Assembly: GCF_025698545.1 (NCBI RefSeq)
Contig: NC_068569.1
Location: 1,302,001 to 1,366,000 of the forward strand
Reading direction: 5' to 3'
DNA length: 64,000 nt
DNA from: Gossypium raimondii
Lineage: Eukaryota > Streptophyta > Magnoliopsida > Malvales > Malvaceae
Shown here: positions 21,458 through 34,694 of the stretch, piece by piece
Numbering within the stretch: position 1 is the first letter of the stretch
How the letters are laid out: each line of letters starts with the position of its first letter
Notes under the pieces: model-generated
Seen by the model: only the letters and a program-made list of their open reading frames with translations
Database searches by the model: none
What the model was told of the DNA's origin: nothing
Position numbers and translations under genes: made by a program

Positions 21458-23769
21458 CTATAGGAACTCAAGGCTTGATCTCACCTGAATTGCTTCTTCG
21501 GGTTTCATGTTAATTTCGTTGACGCCTGAAGCATTTTGTTCCTCATTGCAGTTTGCCAGTTCTTTCTCCTTGACTGATGTTTCGGATTCAGTAGCGTTGC
21601 TACCATGTTCCCCCTTTTCTTCTCCTTCCGCCTCATTTTTCATTTCTTTGGTATTGAGTATGTCGGGTTTGTCCAGCTGCCTGGTTCCAACCCCTTTCTC
21701 TGTTTCAGCCACTGGCAGTTCAACATTTCCCTGAGATGTTGTGCTTGCACTCTCGAAACCTTCTTTTTTCCTTTGCGCAACTCCAGACGCATCATCTTGT
21801 GTGCCCTTCAATTCTTCAGCATTTTCCTTACCTTCTTTGACATCAGCAGATATATTAGCATCTTCTCCAAGTTTCACTTCTTGTGAAGTGGGTACGGTTT
21901 TGCTATCAGCATCTTGTGATTTATAGTGTTCATCTGGCTTTGCAGTGACCTTTCCAGCCTCTCCTTCCACATTATCTCTCTCAGATTGTTTATCCTCTTC
22001 CATATAAACGTCTTTAGTCACCTCAGTTCCTTCAGGGGCAGTTTCTGATTCTTTGATGTCCTTTTCTGAAGCAGATGATTTTCTGCCTCGTTTTTTCGGA
22101 GGCTCACCTTCTGGCATTGGCATTGCTTTTACCTTCTCACTGATCCTTGCTGATCTCCTAGGGTTCTCGCTAGTCCCCCAACTGAATTCTGATACCAGAG
22201 GACCACCAGGGTGTGCTTTAAGGTGCTGTTCCAATTGTCTCTTGTTACTAATTTCCTCCCCCGTCGGAGCCGTGAATATGATCTCATTTTTCCTAGGTGT
22301 CCCCCTTTTCTTCGGCATGAACTGCAAATAGAAAGAAACCCCAGATTGTACTAGCTTGTAGATAGGAAATGTATATAGTGACATATATCCAATATATATA
22401 GATATTCAAGACCATACATGAAAATCTCCTGATGAACTGAAAGTGAGCATATATGCATGCAAAATCTATGGCAGGTTGATAATCAGTCATCTTAAGTCAA
22501 GAAAAGTATGCAGAAAAGCACAGAATAATTCACAAGTTCTTCACTAACCATAAAATGCTTGAATGAGCACAAAAAGGAATGTCAGGTCAAAGATGTAAAC
22601 TGTGCCTCGCTAAAACAGCCAATTTATACAAGCAATAGCGCTATCACGATTTCCAAAATATTAAGATAAACAAAGAAAAGCAGATACACGTCATCTCCAA
22701 TATGCATCTTACATACTGCTAAGGTTCATTCTCTTCATAAAAGTTCTAGAGAAATCAAAGCATAAAATAGATAAAACTAAAGATAGTAATCAGAAAATGT
22801 CAATATGCTCATCACCCCGAATTAACTTTATGTACACTCCAAGGCAACTTATCACATAAAGTTACTTAGTCCATAGTCCGTAAATGACCAAGAAACGTTC
22901 AAATTGAACATAACTCCAACAACATTAGAAAGCACCTGATACATTGGAACATGCTTGAACAAGAAAATCACAATCATAAGAGAAATTAAGAATATAAGTC
23001 CCGAGAAACAACAGCATTCTGACATCTAGCAAAACATTGTACACAACAAATCAACACTGAATTAATTGTAAACATCGAAATAAATTCTTCAGCATCGATG
23101 TTGATTTCAGATATATAAAAAATCATATAAATTTTACAAATTGCTGAAAGGTTTTGAAATAATGTTTAATCGACTCGCACTCTTTTAACTTCATTCAAAG
23201 CCAATAGTTAACATAGCATCTGTCAAATGAACATTACGTCTTCCAAAATCCAACTAAATGGAACTAGAAATTTTATATGGGGTGCCCTAATTTGCTTATT
23301 TGTCTCATGAAATTATTTAAAAACAGAAACCCAGAAAGTAAAGAAAAAGCAGCTTCTACACAACTCTAGCTATTGCTTTGCTTCCAGTAAACTGGGAAAA
23401 CCCAGAAATGTTCAAGAACAAGCAGAGCAAATGAACCCCCAAAACAGAAAAAAAAACTAATCAGAAATTACAATTAATTGAAGAAGCACACACACGAAAA
23501 GAAAATCCGAATTGAAAATTATCATTAGTTCCAAAATTCTATCACAAAATTCCCAAATATAAATATTAAAAACATAAATGAACAGAAGTCAAACATCCTA
23601 ATTAGAAATAATCAAAGCTAGTATAAAGTATAACCCATGTTAAACTGAAGCAACTAAGATTTAAAAGAAAAAGAACCTTTTTCTTCCAACCAGGAGGAGC
23701 AGGGAGTTCAAAGCAAACAACGTCCTCTTTGCCACTCTCCATTTCCTTCTTCTCCGACATGCTCGCCAT
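21458..23769 (-). CDS. Methyl-CpG-binding domain protein, MBD10/11 type
   Basis: A nuclear chromatin protein of the plant MBD family. Exon 1 is 23769-23677 ([18 protein letters not shown]... to PGWKKK) and exon 2 starts at 22321 ([16 protein letters not shown]), with an intron of about 1.35 kb. The MBD fold covers about residues 22-95 ([50 protein letters not shown]). A basic stretch ([10 protein letters not shown]) follows, then a long acidic Glu/Lys-rich low-complexity tail. This layout fits MBD10/MBD11, a class not known for strong methyl-CpG binding. The continuous frame ends at 21458 (VRSSLEFL), but a good donor (CAG|GTGAGA) occurs at 21485. The true C-terminus is therefore probably encoded further downstream; a frame-compatible exon 21434-21318 is possible but not recognised. 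Confidence 0.85.
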
Positions 23770-25735
23770 TTACACCTACTAATTACCCATACAAGTAATT
23801 TATTTTATTTATAATAAGGAAGAGTATGCTAGAGTGGAAGAAAATGTCGACAACTAGAGATCTCCGGTTTTCTTTCTCTCTCAATTTTTTATTATTATAA
23901 ATTTTAGAGTTTCTTTTTCAGAATATTATATTTCGACAACAAAATTTATCTTTTTTCCGACACCTGTCCACGATTTATTTACTAATGAGTTTTTTCCATA
24001 AATATTTTCATGTATATTTATTATTTAAAATTCTTATCGTATCTTATTCTGATGAATAATTGAATTTTTAGATGGATCTAATTTATATCATTTTCATCTT
24101 CAATAAAATATTTAGAAAATAATTACTATAATAAATGTAGGAATGTATATTCTTAGTTGGAAGAAGTATTTGGATTGAGTTTAATAAAATTAATTTTAAT
24201 CAATAAGTGATTGGGTGTAATGGTAACATACATTATTAATAAAAAGATTCAGATTTGAACTTTGAAAACAATATTGTTGGGAGGAGTAACCATGAACCTT
24301 TAATAAGAGTCTATATCATTTACGACTCCAACAGGAAATTAGACACTGATAGTATTAAAAAGAATACAAGAAACGGAAGAATTTAAAATTTTCCCCCTAA
24401 AATAATAGCACATGATTTGTGTGGATCAATTATTTTGTAGGTCACCTTTTTCATGTTCCATGTATTGTTTTACGAGAGAGAGAGAGCACATCAAAATGTG
24501 AAGAATGTCAAATGCAATCATGTTGTTCGTTTTGATAGGAAATTAAAATTATAAACTTTTAAGTTTTATTGTACAGTTGTGTCGATTGATTTCATCTATA
24601 TCAATCGATATGGAAATTAGTTTTTAAATCTAAAATTAAAATTTTATTATTTATTTTGAATTTGTTTAATTATTAATTGTTATATGATTATTTAATTTAT
24701 AAAATGTTTATTTTAAGTTGTTTAGTGATGAATTATATTTGTGAAATTAATTGATTAAATAATATTTTATTTGAGATTTATTTAATCTCATTATTTATTA
24801 TTTGTAATTTATTATATGTATATATTAAATATTTGTCAAAAATAATGATAAAATTTAAGATGAGACACTGAAATAAATTGATTAAAAAAAACGATACATT
24901 CTATATTGATTACCTTGCATGCAAAATAGAAACACCCAATACTCATTGAGCACATGTTTGGATGCTGCGAAATGCCCCATTGGGGAACATTTACAAAGCC
25001 TCATACCATTTATAGGTGCAATGAAATCAATAATATATATTTTTTTCTAATGAATATGTTAATATATTATTTATGGTAAGATTATATAAATTTCGATAAT
25101 TAACAATTAATAACTAAATTATAAATAACTTTAAGTGATATATACTCAAAATGCTCACTCATCAAATCGGTCCAATATAATGGAAAAGGAATAGCCTCCA
25201 ATTTTGAGAACCGCGAACTGCCCATAAGGCCATAACTATATGGCATTAACGAAAGAAGTAGTCCAACCTGTGCACAAATATTTATATATGTGGGTCATTG
25301 AAAATCAAAGTATAATTTTAATTGAATGGATATCCTTTCAAAACATTTAATGCAAGATTTTTAACAGAACAAGGAAAGGAACCCCAAATTGTCAATTCTT
25401 TTATGGTCCCCTCATCAGCAATAATGATTGATTTTTATCCCCAAAGTGTAAAATCAGCAACCATAAACCCAAGATGGGAACAGTGGGAAAACCAGTGTGA
25501 CAAGTTGAAATATGTTGAATTATATCGACAAGTGAAAGATTTGGATACTTGGCGCTTTTTGATTTATGTGAAGCTCATATCGAGAAGCCATCATTTTAAG
25601 GTCCAACACCTTGGACTCATAACAAACTTCACTCTTCTATGGCCCATGGTTAGTTCACTTGCGAATAAAAATGAAATCTTACGGCCCATGGTTAGGTTTT
25701 TTTTTTTTTTTAAATCTTAAATGTATGAATAAATA
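23770..25735. other. Promoter of the MBD gene and AT-rich intergenic DNA
   Basis: The first 150 bases contain the presumed leader and promoter of the MBD gene (CTCTC-rich near 23875). The rest is AT-rich with a short GAGA tract at 24473-24487. An open frame at 25322-25720 is not recognised and is listed as rejected. Confidence 0.45.
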
Positions 25736-25945
25736 TCAAAAGAGGTAACTCAATTGTGAAAAGTTATAAAATAATCACCTAATTATTTAATTTTATCTTT
25801 TTTAGTCACCAACTGGCTAACGTAATAATGGAAACATCCAAATATCTAAGATAGTTGAGCCCTAAAAGAAAAACTAAAATTGAATACCTAAGTGATTATC
25901 TGTAACTTTTATAATTGAATAACCAAATAAAAACCTAGTTGAGTG
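25736..25945. repeat. MITE-like repeat with long inverted ends
   Basis: The left end (CTCAATTGTGAAAAGTTATAAAATAATCACCTAATT in pieces) pairs in reverse with the right end (AGTGATTATCTGTAACTTTTATAATTGA...). The same family recurs at 26972-27262 and, truncated, at about 61010-61115. No coding capacity. Confidence 0.5.
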
Positions 25946-26290
25946 ACTACAAAATGGTATTGAATTTAAAGATAATATATACTTGAAAAGTATAAAATAT
26001 ATGGATTTATATGTGTTATATAATTTAACTTACATTAACCACTATAAGAAATGTAGAGAGATTGTGAATTGTGACATGCAAATTGAACAATAATATTCCA
26101 AAAGTCTTAACTATTGATGAACGGGAAATGAACCTTTTATTCATTATTCATCTACTAAATTGAATCATTCGAGTTACAAAGGCTAATGCACCAGCATCGT
26201 AACCAAGGTATGAAACACAAATTACATTATTCACATACACAGTTCTATGTTGGTGATTTTGACCTTCAAAAGAGATCATCAGCAACTAAA

Positions 26291-26323
<33 letters not shown>
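26291..26323. repeat. (TG)n(TA)n microsatellite
   Basis: A TG dinucleotide run of about seven units passes into a TA run of about nine units. Simple sequence, likely polymorphic. Confidence 0.9.
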
Positions 26324-26971
26324 GTCATGTTACTGTCACCATGTTTGAGAGATGAGGAGGTTTTATACACATATAGAGTGACCCTAGCAAAGTTTAAGGC
26401 CGGTGACTCTCGACAGGTAAGTTCCTGAATGGATCAGATTCTGCCTACAAGGCTAGCTACCATTCAAAGAAATCCATGAGAAAGTTACAGGTCCCCAACA
26501 GCCACTATCTAAGCGGTCCAGCCTCCACAAAACCGAAAATCTTCCTGGTCTAGTATTTTATTAGCTTAGCGTAGCCTTTTACTTTTACCAGTGTCCAAAG
26601 AGCTTTTAAAAGGGTAGAATGAACCTTTTAAAGCACTGATTTAAAAAACCCTTTAACCAGAAGGGACCAAAACCATATACACCAATCCACTTAATTGGTA
26701 TATGAATGAGTACTGTTCAAGGACCAGGACCAGCTACATATGTTGATAATTTCTGAAACATATGTATAAAAATATTCTCATCTTTTTCCAACCAGCTAGC
26801 TAATTATTATTCCAAAACAAAGTTTGCCTTTGATTTGAATTGGGGCCGGTTTCTATATGTACTTTGGATAAAAGATCAAATCCATTAATTGGCAGTAGGT
26901 GTTGGAGCCATTTGCATATGCCACTTTGCCTTCAAAACGCGACTCATGAGTTAAAATGTACCTATTCTTAC

Positions 26972-27262
26972 CTCCGAGTAAATTTCTTTTTTGTCACCCA
27001 ATTATAAAAAATTACAAAATAATCACTTAATTATTTGATTGTCTTTTTTAGTTGCTAATCATTAAATGACTGACGAAAAGATGACATTACAACTTTTTAA
27101 ATTAGTATAACAGCAACTTTAATTCTCAGTATTTATACATTGTGAGTAATTTAACGACTAATGACCAAATAATAAAAATCAAATATATAATTGGACGACT
27201 ATTTTCTAACTTATTATAGTTGGATAACAAAAAAATACTAATAATTTAGTCACGACTAATGT
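26972..27262. repeat. MITE-like repeat with long inverted ends
   Basis: The left end (TTCTTTTTTGTCACCCAATT, AAAAATTACAAAATAATCAC) pairs with the right end in reverse complement (TTTTTTTGTTATCCAACTAT, AAGTTAGAAAATAGTC). About 290 bp, same family as 25736-25945. It is probably a foldback DNA element. Confidence 0.55.
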
Positions 27263-30200
27263 AATTTACCCTTATATTCAAAGAAAATTTATATTAGATA
27301 GCTTTATTCAATCTAGGCCCTCATATGCTAAAATTTAGATAAACCTTAAAAGTTTATAATTTTATATCTGCTCCTAACACAAAATTTCTGACTTTGTTAT
27401 TGAATCATTTGATAATACATCATCAAAAGTTTATAAAAATAAATCCAACGACTATTATCATCTGATTTTACTCGCAAATTATGAGACTACACAAAGCCTT
27501 GGATCATTGTTTTTCAGTTAACCACCAATTATTAATGTTTCAATGTCTTAGGTAACCTTGTTGGTAGTTTGTCATGCTCCTATGTTGAGCTTATCTTGTC
27601 GGATGCTGATGTTTCTTTTCACTATTCTTTTTAGGTGATTAATATTTAAATTTAAAATCGATTCAGCTAAAATTTAAATAATGTTTTCTTTCAACATCTT
27701 TGGATTACAACCTTATTTCAAAACTGTTCTCATCTTAATTTAACCATATTAATCAAGATGTTTATGAGAACTTGATCTGATTATAAAGTAAAATGTCTAT
27801 GAGACTTTGAAGTAGTAAGTTGGTGAAAAAGGACTTTTTTTTTTTTCTTTTTCTTTTTTGCATGTAATGGAGAGAGTGCCACCCACGGCTATCAAAGGAG
27901 GCAGAGAGTTGCAGATCCCTTTGTCATTAAATGACTGCCAATTTTCTTAATTATAATGCCCTTTTTTTTTTTTTCAAAGTTCATAGGTAATTAGGTAGTA
28001 CGAATTATATGCTGGTACAGTGGAGACAGCTTGGTTAAAGACTTTCAAAAGTTAAAAAAAGAAAAAACAGCACAGTTTTCAAGATACTACGTACTGTTTC
28101 TTTTATGTTTTGTTGCATTGAAGGAGGCCAAAGATTTCTTTCCCTATGATCAAATGTTTACATATATTTGCCTTCAACAGCTTTGGATGATGGTTAGAGG
28201 AAATAAAAATAGAACGGTAACAGCAAATGGGTTACTGTCTATGGGGGGATAAAAAAATTGTAACTTTCCCTTGGGGGGTGTCGGGTAGGAATTATGTGGT
28301 GTAATAAAAGGTGTATCGACGGGTCTATTCTAACTCATATCTGGGGCTGTTTCATTGTCCTTGGGATTGTTTTATATCTGGATGTATCTTGTCATGTACG
28401 TGGTATGAAAAAATTTTGTAACCTCTTTGGAGTCTTCTTCTCCATGAAATCTGAACTTATGTGGTTGCAAAAAAGAAAAAGTGCAGCACATGGATACGTC
28501 CTTTTACAGCGATAAAGATGTGGAGAATATGCGAAATATTAAATGTATAACAACATTAAATTATATTATGGGTGAACCCTCTCACAGCAATTTTTTTTCA
28601 GCCAACACTTCATTTAATTATCAAATCGTGTTGAGTGTTACAAATTGTTTGTCTAATTTCTCTCTAGACATTCCATTTTATTGAATGATGTTTTCTCCGA
28701 ATCACCCTCCAAAACATCTCCAAAGGACAAATGGAAAGATTTTCTCGTGTTCCCTTGCATGATGTTTCGAGACGAGAGACGATCATTTTTATTGGAAGAT
28801 CCAAGTATTTACAAGAATGAATTTCAGGCCCTTCCTTCAATCTAAATGCCATATCAACAATCATTTGCGTATTTAGGGTTGAGTCCAAAATTTGCCGCAA
28901 AAACTTTTCTTGGACCCCATCCTAACACCGCCTAATTTTACACGAAACCCTATTTATATATTTATATATAGTATATTTCCATGTAAAAATGAAATCCTTC
29001 ATCGATTTATATAATAAAACGGTGATTTGATAGAATGGTGGCCGTTAGTACACCATGTGAGTTCTAACCTTTTTCTCCCAATGATTAAAGCATTTCTTTT
29101 TTTCAATAAAGCAATTATAATTTTACTGCCTAAATTATTATTATTTGACAAAATAAATTATATTTATTGCTTAATTCTGTTTTTCATCCACAGCACTAAG
29201 TCTAGAATATTAAACATTTTCATCATTAGTCAATTAAAACAAAAATTATAATTAGAAATTTATGATATGCTTTATTTAAAAAAAATGCATTATTATAAAT
29301 ATAGCACAAGCAAAAATATATATCCGAGCAATTATAGATACGAACCAATATGAAGCACACAAGAAAATAAAAAGAAATAAGCAAAGCTCATCCACGATAT
29401 AAGGTTAAAGATCCACACATTACAACTGCAAACAGTGAGACTTGAGCTTGAGTACTTAAGAATCCAAAGCCTTCACATTATTCAAGATGCCAAAACCTCA
29501 TTGGCATGTTATGCTTCATATAATACAATTTCTAGTGATACTCATACTCCACCCATAAATTCGAGGATAATATACTTAAACCTATGTTTCCTTGAGTGTT
29601 ACGATAATAATAACATAATACACTTTATATTTTATGCACTATCTATAAATAAATACCATACAAACAAATAAATTTTAATAAGTTTATTGTTAACGTACAT
29701 ATTAATTATATGATATGATAACAATGCATTAAATATAAATCCTCATTTTATTATATTTTCATCCTGACAATGTATAAAAAATTAATAACAAAGTTAATTG
29801 GTAAAGGATTGAATTATTAATTTCATGTATTAAATATAAAAAAGTTATATTTATATTTATGCACTACAACAAATTCGTTAATTTTGAGCGTCAATGCTTC
29901 GTACCTTATTTAAACCTATTGTAATTCCTTGTTGGTTCTAATAAATTATGGCTTAGCCAAGAGAAAGGAAAAAAAACTTGAAGCCCAATATCCTTTTTGG
30001 GTTCAAAAGAAGGTGCAAATTAAAGTGAAAATATATATATTCATTGCAAATTATGTGAATATACACACACATACAAAGTAGTGCAATTGATAAAACGTTT
30101 GATTGTCTTGTCGACCAAGATTGTATATTTGTAATCAGATTAGCATGTGCCCCTTTTTATGTGTGATGGACACATTTGGGAGATGATGTAAGGATATATT

Positions 30201-30726
30201 GTCTAGAAATTATGCCAACCGTTGTGTGTTTTGGGCATAATTAATGATGGATAAGCGCTTGAAGGATCTAATTGCCAAAACCTGTATCAGAGGATGTAGA
30301 GCAATTAAGTTACATAAATAGACGCCATTACTTTTTGGCCTGCAGCTTAAGTGCATGCGTGGTTCAAACTACAAAGCAAGCCATTAAATATATATGTCAA
30401 ATGTTGAAGTTGGAGCATGAAATTAATTAATACCATGTCTTTAATTTACTGCGCCTGTAGTCCAAGTACTAGCTAGTAACCAAAAGAAAGGGTTAGGCAC
30501 CTAATAAACCGCTATTCTTAAAACCTCTTTCTATTTATTAAAAACTTCTTGCAATCAACTTTTTCCATTCAATTCGAATCTTGAAATCCAACTCTTTTTT
30601 TTTAAGAGTTTTACTTGAATTCGTATTTTTAAGAAGTTCGATTCAATTAGTTTCGGACTATAAAACATAACTAAAAGATAAAATCACTTGTGATTAGATA
30701 TATAAAAAAGTATTTTCAAGTTGGAT
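27263..30726. other. AT-rich intergenic region
   Basis: Short open frames exist at 28031-28515 but show no recognisable protein signature. Poly-T runs lie near 27837 and 27963. No RNA gene, promoter pair or element could be supported. Confidence 0.4.
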
Positions 30727-30832
30727 TCGTATTTGAAGCACTGTTATGGTAAGACACATTACACTCTCAAGGATAATTAGATATAGTTTTGTACTTGAAG
30801 CACTGTTATGGTAAGGCACATTACACTCTTAT
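30727..30832. repeat. Tandem duplication of about 63 bp with tRNA-like motifs
   Basis: TTGAAGCACTGTTATGGTAA followed by G(A/G)CACATTACACTCT occurs twice, at about 30733-30766 and 30794-30829. The second copy is followed by GCGGGTTCGAGAAT (about 30842), which resembles a polymerase III B box, while TATGGTAAGGCAC recalls an A box. It may be a decayed tRNA-derived SINE head. Confidence 0.5.
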
Positions 30833-30949
30833 GGAGAGAATGCGGGTTCGAGAATTAGAAATGACATTATTGGAAAAAACAGTTACAAGCCCTAAATATG
30901 AACGATAAAAATAAACATGAATAATATTATTGTACCCTTACCCTAACTA

Positions 30950-31210
30950 AGACACGTGGCAGCACGAGAGGCAACTTAAGAGGCATCCACAAATGACTCT
31001 TCATCTAGTACCATCCGATTGGTTACCCAATGACCAACCACTGGCATGCCTCACACTGCCCATAGAGAGGCCACTCATCTTCGACTACTCGTTGGACATT
31101 CCATCAAGCCACCCGCCTTTAGCGGATCCTCTGTTAGGCCACCTGCTATTAGCAACACGCTCTCATCCCTAGGAGGAGACCACTAAGGGACAATTGAAGC
31201 TTAACAATTT
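30950..31210. other. GC-richer island of unknown origin
   Basis: Clearly higher in GC than the surrounding AT-rich DNA, running from ACACGTGGCAGCACGAG to about GGAGACCACTAAGGGAC. It has no long open frame and no recognised domain. Possibly a fragment of a repeat element. Confidence 0.4.
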
Positions 31211-31940
31211 TGTACTACTTCAACAAAAGAAATGTCAAAGCATGCCCATACAGTACTATGCATGACAACAACTAACATATAACTAACCTACCATCTGGCC
31301 AACAACACAAAAAAGTCACCATCCGTATTGTCAGTAACATGACACTATCAAGCAAGGGAACCTTCTCGCTCCCTTTTTTACTCCTTGAAAGTTGGCTCTC
31401 TACAATCTCTTATATTTATCTCCCTTCTCCTTCCGCCCTAATTCATCCAACTCTAATTGATGAGTCAGTCTCCTTATCACCACCACCACATCTCCTTCCT
31501 ACATATTCCTTATTGAACACTAATGTCAATAAATATTAAAAAAAATTAGAATCAATATATATTACAATTAATCATTACGCGTATTTAATTAACTTCCTAC
31601 ATCATTAAAATAAATATAGTTAGAAAAAAAAGGCAATGGAATAAAATCTTCGTCCCCTTGGTACGCTGAGGTTGTAGCAAATCGAGGTGAGGATCACTCA
31701 TTTCTTCATAATAGCACATCGAGCCAAGGTCGGTAATACTTCCAAACTTTCCTTTTTCTTTTCCCTTCAAACCCTAACCCTCTTTACCTGACCAATAGCA
31801 AGAAATCGAACCGCCATTTTATCTCTAACTAAACCCGGTTTCCCATACCAAACCACCCTATATTTTTGTCCTCTAGGTCCCAGCATTTGTTGATTACCCC
31901 TTTTTTCTTAATTGGCTTTGGTTCCTCTTTATTGGTTCCT

Positions 31941-31941
31941 A

Positions 31942-31964
<23 letters not shown>
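31941..31964. repeat. (CT)n tract upstream of the YABBY5-type gene
   Basis: About 12 CT units followed by CTTT/CTCTTT degenerate pyrimidine sequence, about 330-355 bp upstream of the ATG. Pyrimidine-rich tracts often lie near plant transcription starts. Confidence 0.85.
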
Positions 31965-31972
<8 letters not shown>

Positions 31973-32296
31973 TTCCTTTTAGCTTTCTGATTCCCTCTCT
32001 CCGAATAAAATTTTCTATATATAAAGGACATTTCGTTAACTGTTGTGATACATAGCCCCGTCTTAAAGCAAGGAGTAGAGTTACGGGAATAAAAGCTTAG
32101 GTTTTTTTTTTGGGAGGGTTCCAAGTGTTGCTTTCTTCTTGTTGTTTTAGCTACTTGTTGCAGGGAAACAATTGGTTCTCTTTACTTTACCTTTTCTTTT
32201 CTTTGGTTTTATCTGTTGCTTTCTTCTTGGGGGCCGCTTGTGGTATGGTTGCTATAACCTTTGATTTAAATCCTTTTTATTTGTAACTCGAAAGAC

Positions 32297-34694
32297 ATGT
32301 CGAACTGCATCGATGTTGCGCCTGAGCAACTCTGCTATATCCCTTGCAACTTTTGCAACATCGTTCTTGCGGTATATATATCTCTCTCTCTTCTTTAAGT
32401 ATTTATGTATACTTTGGTTTTGGTATTTTCCTTCTCCATATATATTAAATCCTGAAAATAAAAGTGGGTCTTTGCATCTGTGATCAGTGCTCTCTCGTGT
32501 TCTTTCTTTCTTTTTTTACTGAAATCTATTGATTTTGTTTTTCTGGGGTTTTCTTGTTTTTTTCTTACCACTTACCAGTCATGTCTCTATCGTCAGCTTC
32601 TTTTACAGTCATGGAAAAGTCATAATGCAATGACCAGAGAAAGAAAGAGAGATGGAGAGGAAAAGGCTTAGTACCTTAGCCTTAGCTTAGATATTAGTTA
32701 CTGATCTTTCTTTTTTTAGTTTATTATTATTACGATGACGATGTTGTTTTTGGTAAATAAATTTAATAAGAGTAAAAATTTCAACGTCCAAAGTCCAAAC
32801 ACAGGCATTTTGTTGATATTCTGATGAGTACAATACCTCAACTCCCTTTGTTTCACTGCTGTTGTTACATACCTTTCCCTTTGCTTAAAATACAGCCACA
32901 ACTTGGTTCTTTTGCTAACTCAGTTGCTTTACCTAATGGGGGAAAATGAAAACATGAAGATCCTTAGTACCTTGTATCATTTCCCAGAAAACACCCTGCT
33001 TAAACACATTAAGAAACCCACCCATGCACCCATTATAGAATTACCATCTTGTATATCCATCCATTGTCTTACCTGATCATCTTCTTCTATGTTTACTGCC
33101 TCTTTTCTTCTTTATAGTTTGCTAATTATGGGATTATAATGCGCAGGTGAGTGTCCCATGCAGCAGCCTGCTTGATATTGTGACCGTCCGATGCGGGCAC
33201 TGCACCAATCTATGGTCCGTGAACATGGCAGCTGCATTTCAGTCAGTTTCATGGCAAGATATTCAGGTCCGAACTCTTTGAGAACTTAAAATTATTGAAT
33301 AAAAAATATATATAATGTCCATTTCAGGATCTTCAAACCCTCCGAAACCTAGGGCTTCAAAAGAGAAATGCTAAAAGTTTTTTTTTCCAAACACTTTCCT
33401 ATGAAAAATAGTTGCCGACAGTCACTGAAACCCTAGCAGCCGCCATGATCAAAACCTATTTTATTTGCTTTTATATAGGACTGAATTTTGCGGCTTTGAG
33501 AAAGAGGTGCCTGTAAACATAAACTATGTATATTTTTTATGCTAACCCATCACAAAAGCTTTTATCACTTTCTTGTGCCGTTAGTTTATTTTTTTCCTTT
33601 GTTTTCTGCTTTTGGGTAGTTTGATTTGATTGACATGTAAGTTAGGGTTCTTAGGTTTTAATGATATCTTTTAATGAACTTCGTCTTCAACAAAAGCTTG
33701 GTACATAGATTCTTTTCTAGGAACATAAATCAAAATATTTAAATTCTTATAAATTTACCAAAAATCTAAACGTTTATATATACTATTACAGGCACCGAAT
33801 CATGCAATGCAGGATTATAGGATGAAAGAATCGGGATCCTCATCCAAATGCAACAAGTTCCCAATGCGACCACCTGCCAACAATGTCGTCACTGAGGAAA
33901 GGGTCGTCAATCGACGTAAGTTAATCACATCTCTTTACATATAATACCACCTTTTCTTTTCTTTTCTTCTTCTTCTTCTTTTTTTTTTTACATCATTTTA
34001 AAAATAGATATATGCTTGGTTTTCCTTTTTCAGCTCCAGGGAAGAGGCAGCGAGTACCTTCTGCATACAATCAGTTCATAAAGTGCGAAAAATCCTATTG
34101 GTTTTGTTTAACATTGCACATAACATTAATTTTGTATTATATATAATTGCTGCATGCTTTTACTATATGTACTCTAATTATGAAATGATGTAGAGAGGAG
34201 ATCCAGAGGATCAAGGCCAACAATCCTGATATAAGTCACAGGGAAGCATTCAGCACTGCTGCTAAGAATGTATGTTCACTTTAAAGCTGCAAAAATCCAT
34301 ATATAAGAACATTAACATATACATTATAATTGTTAAGGTTTCATATAAAATATTTATGGTTATTCACCATTTCTTTTTTATTTTGTATTCCTGTATATAT
34401 TACAGTGGGCGCACTTCCCTCATATCCATTTTGGGCTGATGCTGGAAGCCAACAATCAAACTAAGCTGCATGATGTAAGTAATTATATATATATAGTTGA
34501 AACAGCTGCTGTGGCATGAATATTGAAATAACACAAAGTTTAGCATATAATAATAACCATAAATTTTGAGTTGTTTTTACCAAGTAATATTTGAGATTAG
34601 CAATGGTGAGAAGTATGATTAACTGAAGTTTATGATATTTGAACAGGCCTCTGAGAAGCATATCATGTCAAGGACTGCATTGTTCAACAAGTGA
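32297..34694 (+). CDS. YAB5: YABBY transcription factor, YABBY5 type
   Basis: A nuclear factor that specifies abaxial identity and lamina growth in leaves. Seven exons: 32297-32371, 33147-33266, 33792-33915, 34034-34082, 34194-34269, 34406-34474 and 34647-34694. All have GT-AG borders and add up to 561 bases, 186 residues. The C2C2 zinc finger uses Cys17/Cys20 and Cys41/Cys44 (PCNFC, RCGHC). The YABBY domain (HMG-like) spans about 107-163: [19 protein letters not shown], then [20 protein letters not shown] and PHIHFGL. The segment [16 protein letters not shown] plus [10 protein letters not shown] places it nearest YAB5 and YAB2 of Arabidopsis, with YAB5 preferred. It ends in [12 protein letters not shown], longer than Arabidopsis YAB5. 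A CT-rich tract and a leader of possibly 200-300 bases precede it. Confidence 0.93.

Noticed and set aside
25322-25720. Open frame of 132 codons on +
   Set aside because: No family signature, ends in a poly-Phe run from oligo-T, no credible promoter or partner exon; likely chance.
28031-28515. Short open frames on +
   Set aside because: No signature or consistent splicing; nothing supports a gene.
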